NCBI GenBank assembly: GCA_052035915.1
Contig: JBPOHE010000014.1
Span: forward strand, 1 to 64,000
DNA length: 64,000 nt
Direction of reading: 5' to 3'
From: JBPOHE01 sp052035915
GTDB lineage: Bacteria; Pseudomonadota; Gammaproteobacteria; Chromatiales; Chromatiaceae
A program made the position numbers and the translations under genes. A model generated the notes under the pieces. The model saw only the letters and a program-made list of their open reading frames with translations, did no database searches and was not told the DNA's origin. This document shows positions 59,559 through 64,000 of this stretch, one piece after another (the first letter of the stretch is position 1; the number at the start of each line of letters is the position of its first letter).

Positions 59559-60024
59559 AACTTGTTTCTGGGGTAAGGGGGAAAGGAAGTCCAACCCAGG
59601 CTGGCTGGGTTCTCACCCGCCAGCGCCCGTGAAACAGGTACCCGTCTGGCGGGTTTCTGTTCCTGGATCCATGAGACTCGGGTGGCCCCTTGGAAAAATT
59701 CCATCGTTATACGGCTTCCATATAACATCCTGCTACCCCATGATCAATTATCCACCCTCTGCCTCGGCCCCAGGGAAGAGGGAAGAAGCTTGTTCTTTGG
59801 TCACCGATAATCAATAGATGTAGCACATATTTGTGAGGGATTCCTCATCGGATTCAACTGGAATGTGCTACCGGGATATCCGGCATGAAGCTTGCGCATG
59901 TCCGAATCTGCTTGAGCTTTCCTGAACAGGACGGATGCGCCGTCTGACCATCGGTGGCCGGGGTTGGCGCCAAACCCGCCTTGAATCCCAGCGCTTTGGC
60001 TTCGACCCTGATGTCGATAGGCGG

Positions 60025-60145
60025 CTCCGGGCAGGGACAGGTTGATCCGGTTTCGTGTTCTCTAAAATAGAACAGTCTGCCTAATTGAATGTTAATAGTT
60101 CTCCATAAAAGAACGAAAACTAGCCATTTTTGCTCGATGCCCGGA
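60025..60145. repeat. Palindromic intergenic element, copy 7
   Basis: Left arm CTCCGGGCAGGGAC at 60025, right arm GCTCGATGCCCGGA ending 60145. Dyads are 60057-60073 (GTTCTCTAAAATAGAAC) and 60098-60114 (GTTCTCCATAAAAGAAC), 41 bp apart. It lies in the 880-bp gap 59559-60438, where no gene was seen. At 59950-59971 a motif shared with the flank of copy 3 is present. Confidence 0.78.
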
Positions 60146-60438
60146 ACGACTTCGTGGGAAGAGAGATTTATTAGGTCTTTCTCTCCTCGGTGGATTCGGC
60201 GCCAAGGCCCCTGTCCTGACAATCAACCTCTAAATGGGGTTCAATATGTTCATGGAGACGCCTGTCGGTGAAGATCGGCTGGAAGCCTTCCCGCACCCCG
60301 GCAACAGCGGTGGCGGTGAAGGCCTGTTGGCCGGCCAACAAAACAGGATCGGCCGCTCAGACATACCTGTCCGGACACCAAAGGCTTTCCGACAACATTC
60401 CCCATCGCCCGAGCATCGACCTGGTACCTGAGCCTGTT

Positions 60439-61098
60439 ATGCATTCGCCCACACAAAGTCTTGCCTGCTTTCTATCCTGGATTCTCCTGTTCATCCCCTG
60501 GCTGTACCCCCGGCCTCTGTCGGCGGCGGAACGTCCCTGGATCGAATTCAGGGACTGTCGTTATATCGAGCACGAGTACAACGACGGCGACAGCTTTCGC
60601 CTCCAATGCGGTGAGCAGGCCTTTGTGGCCCGCCTCTATTTTGTCGATGCCCCGGAATCCAAGCTCAGAAACCCGGATCGTGTACAGGAACAAAGCGAAC
60701 ATTTCGGCATTACCATCGACGAGGTCTTGCGAGGGGGGCATCAGGCGGCCCGGGTGGTGCGGGAGGCCCTGCAACGCCCTTTCATCGTCTGGACCCGTTG
60801 GGCCCATGCCGGCGGCCAAAGCGGGGAGCCTCGTTATTACTGCTTTGTGGAGGTGGACGCGGAAGATCTGGCCAAACGACTGGTACGGCAGGGATGGGCC
60901 AGGACCAAGGGTATCAAAACCAAGGGACCCTCAGGGGATACCGCCGCCGTGACCCAGGAGGCCCTCTTTATCCTCGAACACCAGGCGCAACAGGCGAGAC
61001 GGGGCCTCTGGGCCACCTCCGTTCCCGAGTTTCTACGGCAGCAGGCGCCGCCAGCGGATACCAAGCCCCCGGAGCCCGGAACCGACAAGGGATCCTGA
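60439..61098 (+). CDS. Secreted thermonuclease-fold (SNase-like) protein (219 aa)
   Basis: The ATG at 60439 gives a signal peptide (LACFLSWILLFIPWLYPRPLSAA). The mature part is a staphylococcal-nuclease OB-fold domain: YNDGDSFRLQCGEQAFVARL, YFVDAPES, then ALQRPFIVWTRWAHA, EVDAEDLAKRLVRQGWARTK and AQQARRGLWAT. The Asp of DGDSF and the R-x-YFVDAPE segment are typical. The catalytic Arg/Glu pair of staphylococcal nuclease is not clearly placed, so activity is uncertain. The C-terminus is Pro-rich. Confidence 0.85.
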   Translation: MHSPTQSLACFLSWILLFIPWLYPRPLSAAERPWIEFRDCRYIEHEYNDGDSFRLQCGEQAFVARLYFVDAPESKLRNPDRVQEQSEHFGITIDEVLRGGHQAARVVREALQRPFIVWTRWAHAGGQSGEPRYYCFVEVDAEDLAKRLVRQGWARTKGIKTKGPSGDTAAVTQEALFILEHQAQQARRGLWATSVPEFLRQQAPPADTKPPEPGTDKGS

Positions 61099-61358
61099 AG
61101 CCGGCCCTGGATAGCATGACCCGGTGAAAAAATCTCCAAGCCGCTGCTTGGGTCAAGGTTGGTTCCAGGCCCATCCAAGCCGGCGGCTGGGCAGGTCGCC
61201 GAACCCCGCGTCATCAGAGTTCCGCATCCTTCCGGCGTTTTGCAACCCGTTCCAGAATTAGCGAAACTAGGCGGCTTGCCGAGAGGGTTTCGGGTCCGCC
61301 GAAACCGACTCCGGCCTCGGTTGGACGAGCAAAACGGCGGATCGCAGCGGAAAGACCC

Positions 61359-62135
61359 ATGCCAAGCGTTTTTACCCCCAGATACTTTGAACTGGTGTTC
61401 TATCGCGCCTATGCGGGGCTCAGGTCGGAATCCTCGCGCAACTATCTGAGTTTTGCCTGGTGGATCATCGATCCTCTTATCTCCATGGGGGTCTATTACC
61501 TGGTCTTCGGGGTGATGTTCGGCGGCGGCATGCCGAATTTCGTCGCCTTTCTCTTGATCGGCCAGGTGATCTGGCAATGGTTCGGCTTCAGCGTCAACCA
61601 CTGCATGGGCTCCATCTTCCAAGCCGGGGGGTTGATGAGTCAGGTGTACCTACCCAAACAGGTGTTCCCCCTGGTGGTGATCCTGATGGATACGGTCAAG
61701 TTTGTCCTCGTCTTTCTGCTGTTGCTGGTGTTTCTCTGGTCCTACGGCTTGCCGCCCACTCAGCACTACCTGGCACTCCCCGCCTTGCTCCTGAGCCAGT
61801 TTCTGCTCAATACCGCCTTCGGGCTCTTCGTCGCCGCGCTGGTACCCTTCATTCCGGATCTGCGATTTCTGTTCGAGGCGGCCCTGTTTCTGGCCTTCTT
61901 TCTTTCCGGCATCTTCTATTCGGTCACCTCGATGCCTGAACAATATGCCCATCTGTTCTATCTCAATCCCATGGTCAACCTCATCGACAGCTATCGGGCG
62001 GTGCTGATGTATCACCAATGGCCGAACTGGGAGCGTCTCGCCGTCGTCGCCGGAGTCTCCTGGCTCGCGATCCTGGGGATGGTTCTGTTCATCCGTACAT
62101 TCGACCGACGTTATCCACGAATGGTGGAATCATGA
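61359..62135 (+). CDS. ABC-2 type polysaccharide export permease, Wzm-like (258 aa)
   Basis: Membrane subunit of an ABC exporter for lipid-linked or free polysaccharide. The N-terminus RYFELVFYRAYAGLRSESSRNYLSFAWWIIDPL is the usual amphipathic lead. About six helices follow (VYYLVFGVMFGGG, FVAFLLIGQVIWQWFGF, FPLVVILMDTVKFVLVFLLLL, LALPALLLSQFLLNTAFGLF), with the family motif FFLSGIFYSVTSMPEQYAHL and LNPMVNLIDSYRAVLMYHQWPNW. The stop overlaps the ATPase start (ATGA). The cargo is unknown. Confidence 0.92.
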   Translation: MPSVFTPRYFELVFYRAYAGLRSESSRNYLSFAWWIIDPLISMGVYYLVFGVMFGGGMPNFVAFLLIGQVIWQWFGFSVNHCMGSIFQAGGLMSQVYLPKQVFPLVVILMDTVKFVLVFLLLLVFLWSYGLPPTQHYLALPALLLSQFLLNTAFGLFVAALVPFIPDLRFLFEAALFLAFFLSGIFYSVTSMPEQYAHLFYLNPMVNLIDSYRAVLMYHQWPNWERLAVVAGVSWLAILGMVLFIRTFDRRYPRMVES

Positions 62136-62884
62136 ACGCCGGCTATCGGGGCCAGCCGGTGGTGGAGGTCGAGCATGTCGCTGTGGTCTACAAACGCCGC
62201 CGCGGACTTTTTGCCCATGACAGCTTCGAGGCGCTGCGGGACGTCAGCTTCAACCTCTATCATGGTGAGTCTCTCGGCATCATCGGTCGCAACGGCGCCG
62301 GCAAGAGCACCCTGTTACGCTTGCTGGCGGGGATCCTGGAGCCGGATCGCGGGCGCCTGGTTACCGCTGGGCTGAAGACGGCGCTGCTGTCGCTCCAGGT
62401 CGGCTTCGACGGCAATCTCTCCGGGCGCTACAACGCCATTCTCAGCGGGATGCTGCTGGGTTTTGGCCGTCGTCACATCCTGGAGATCCTGCCCGAGATC
62501 ATCGCCTTCGCCGAGTTGGAAGAGTTCATTGACCAGCCCTTGCGGACTTATTCCACCGGGATGCGGGCGCGTCTGGGATTTTCGGTGGCCTTCCACCTGG
62601 ACCCCGACATCTTGCTGATCGACGAGGTGATCGCGGTGGGGGACGAAGCCTTTCGCAAAAAGTCCTATGAGGTCATGGAAGAGCGCATCCGTTCGGATCG
62701 CACCATCGTCCTGGTCTCCCACACCCCGGAGACCCTCAACAAACTCTGCAATCGGGTGGTCTGGATCGAAGACGGGGAGACCCGCCTGGAGGGGGAGGTA
62801 AAGGAGGTGTTGGCGGCGTATCAGGAGTATCTACAGCATCCGCCGGCGGTGATCCGGGCCAGGGGTCTATACCGGGAGGACTGA
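62132..62884 (+). CDS. ABC polysaccharide export ATPase, Wzt-like, short form (250 aa)
   Basis: The ATG at 62132 overlaps the permease stop. Walker A GRNGAGKST is at residues 52-60. Further marks: LLSLQVGFDGNLSGRYNAIL and MLLGFGRRHILEILPEIIAF (family-typical insert), signature YSTGMRARLGFSVAF, Walker B DILLIDEVIAVGDEAF and switch VSHTPETLN. It stops after the nucleotide-binding domain, so it lacks the C-terminal carbohydrate-binding domain of O9a-type Wzt. Confidence 0.93.
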   Translation: MNAGYRGQPVVEVEHVAVVYKRRRGLFAHDSFEALRDVSFNLYHGESLGIIGRNGAGKSTLLRLLAGILEPDRGRLVTAGLKTALLSLQVGFDGNLSGRYNAILSGMLLGFGRRHILEILPEIIAFAELEEFIDQPLRTYSTGMRARLGFSVAFHLDPDILLIDEVIAVGDEAFRKKSYEVMEERIRSDRTIVLVSHTPETLNKLCNRVVWIEDGETRLEGEVKEVLAAYQEYLQHPPAVIRARGLYRED

Positions 62885-62942
62885 AATGGTTTCCCGTACC
62901 ATCATCCTCTCCAGCCAAGATTGTCGATGGCCATAAATCATC

Positions 62943-64000
62943 ATGCCAATGAATAGCAAAGGGGAACCGGGTCGACGACTGCTGGTTCTCGTTCTGGGGA
63001 TGCATCGCTCCGGCACCAGCCTGATCACCAAGGCGGTGGAGGCGGCGGGCGCCGATCTGGGCGGCAATCTGATGCCGGCGGGGCCGGACAATCCCAAGGG
63101 CTTCTGGGAGGATATGGACGTCTACCGCCTGAACGAGGCGGTGTTCGAGGCCTTCAATATGCGTTGGGATACCCTGACCCTGCTGCCTTGCGCGGATTTC
63201 CACGCCCCCCGCCTCGGCCAACTCGCCAGGGAGGCCGCCGAACTCCTCAAGCAGCGCTTCACCGCCACCCGCGTCTATGCCGTCAAGGATCCCAGGTTGT
63301 GCCTGTTGCTGCCGTTCTGGCTGGAGGTGGCCGATGGGCTGGGTATCCAGTGTCGCTTCGTCGTGAGTGCGCGCGACCCGACCGAGGTAGCCGCCTCGCT
63401 GCAGAAACGCAACGGCTTCGATCTCGATCTGGGGCGGCGGCTCTGGTTGACCCATAACTATCTCATCCTGCGGCGATTGATCGATCGCCCCGAGCCCAAG
63501 ATCGTCGTCGCCTATAAAAGTATGCTTTCCCACCCGGAACAGGAGCTGGCGCGACTCAAGCCTTTCGTCCAGGAACGACGGCGGGGACGCCAAGGGGATG
63601 TGGCTGACTTTATCGCTGGGTTCGTCGATCCCGGGTTGTGCCACCATGACAGTTCAGAGATGGCTTCGCCGCTCTGGGATTCCAACATTACCGCCTTGCA
63701 CCAATGTCTGCAGAAGATGGCGATCGAGGGTTGGTCCGCGGATCTGGTGCGGGAGACCTTGCGGGGCTGGGACACGGATCGGCTGGAAGCAGAGAACTAT
63801 TGGCTGCAATTGGCGTTGTTCCGCCGGGAACGGGAGGCCATGGAGAAGGCTCACAGCACCGAGCGGGAACGGTTGCGGCAGAGCGGGGAGGAACAGGCGC
63901 GGCGCCTGGAGGAGGAACGACTGATCAGGGAACAGGAACGGCAACGTTGGGAACGGGAACGGACCGAGGCACGGGACTTCTTCGGCTCCCTGTTGCGGGA
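62943..64000 (+). CDS. Sulfotransferase-family protein with long coiled-coil region, 3' end beyond the window
   Basis: Open to the window edge (352 complete codons). The ATG at 62943 is followed by RRLLVLVLGMHRSGTSLITKAVE, the 5'-phosphosulfate (PAPS) loop G-x-x-R-S-G-T. Then GGNLMPAGPDNPKGFWEDMD (substrate/PAPS region), AVKDPRLCLLLPFWLEV and the 3'-phosphate site FVVSARDPTEVAASLQKRN. From about residue 270 the chain is a highly charged helix (RREREAMEKAHSTERERLRQ and onward). It follows the Wzm/Wzt pair after 58 bp and may sulfate the exported glycan. That role is inference. A glycosyltransferase domain could follow. Confidence 0.85.
   Translation, partial: MPMNSKGEPGRRLLVLVLGMHRSGTSLITKAVEAAGADLGGNLMPAGPDNPKGFWEDMDVYRLNEAVFEAFNMRWDTLTLLPCADFHAPRLGQLAREAAELLKQRFTATRVYAVKDPRLCLLLPFWLEVADGLGIQCRFVVSARDPTEVAASLQKRNGFDLDLGRRLWLTHNYLILRRLIDRPEPKIVVAYKSMLSHPEQELARLKPFVQERRRGRQGDVADFIAGFVDPGLCHHDSSEMASPLWDSNITALHQCLQKMAIEGWSADLVRETLRGWDTDRLEAENYWLQLALFRREREAMEKAHSTERERLRQSGEEQARRLEEERLIREQERQRWERERTEARDFFGSLLR

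Noticed and set aside
5937..60145. Dispersed repeats considered as CRISPR
   Set aside because: Copies are kilobases apart, palindromic and without regular spacers or cas genes.
62736..63647. Minus-strand open frame of 303 codons opposite the sulfotransferase gene
   Set aside because: It is antisense to a gene with clear PAPS-binding motifs, and its composition is that of a GC-rich shadow frame.

Overview
This is a GC-rich bacterial chromosome segment, most likely from a gammaproteobacterium. The gene set points there: a DUF1820 protein, a large HrpA helicase, a DUF2244 - aa3 oxidase - DUF2909 - SURF1 - CtaB - SCO block, RecN next to NAD kinase, and a split-alpha pntAB operon. I cannot name the genus from sequence alone. 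No rRNA, tRNA, CRISPR array or intact insertion sequence was found. Two mobile-type genes are present: a REP-associated tyrosine transposase (RAYT) and a decayed transposase near 45 kb.

Layout. 1-5.9 kb: type I restriction-modification operon (hsdM end, hsdS, RAYT, hsdR) carrying GTAG-type REP palindromes inside the coding regions. 6.3-12.5 kb, mostly minus strand: recN, nadK, a Rieske/glutamate-synthase-like fusion with its own cytochrome b561, a TraR/DksA-type zinc finger and a DUF1820 protein. 12.6-22.8 kb: gloB, secreted low-complexity and Cys-rich proteins, a beta-hydroxyacid dehydrogenase, a CZB zinc sensor, a two-Cys DksA, a cold-shock/DUF1294 protein, a porin, and a REC-GGDEF-EAL protein. 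23.2-28.1 kb: a gliding-type ABC transporter (ATPase, fused permease/GldG-like protein, DUF4340). 28.6-37.1 kb: ten plus-strand genes for secreted, periplasmic and lipoprotein products. They include a tiny two-repeat secreted protein, a CsgG/HfaB-like lipoprotein, two further paralogous lipoproteins, LPP20/FlgT-like proteins and a DUF2807 beta-helix protein. This looks like a curli/holdfast-like fibre export system that I cannot match to a named one. 37.7-44.7 kb: pntAB and hrpA. 45.7-55.2 kb: cytochrome c oxidase structural and assembly genes behind an Anr/FNR-type box. 55.7-64 kb: a PilZ-DUF1631-GGDEF-EAL protein, a thermonuclease-fold protein, and the start of a Wzm/Wzt-type polysaccharide export locus with a sulfotransferase that runs off the window.

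The most unusual dispersed feature is a palindromic intergenic element of about 110-125 bp present in seven copies (near 6.0, 9.1, 16.7, 23.1, 37.2, 55.4 and 60.1 kb). Each copy has outer arms ending in CCGGGC/GCCCGG and two inner 17-bp dyads (GTTCTY-N5-RAGAAC). The dyads start 41 bp apart in six copies and 31 bp apart in one, so helical phase is kept. All seven lie between genes.

Functional links: two cyclic-di-GMP proteins, a secreted fibre-like cluster, a sulfotransferase/polysaccharide exporter and a gliding-type ABC transporter suggest a surface-attached lifestyle. The oxidase, transhydrogenase and b561/Rieske genes supply redox metabolism. These links are inference from gene content.
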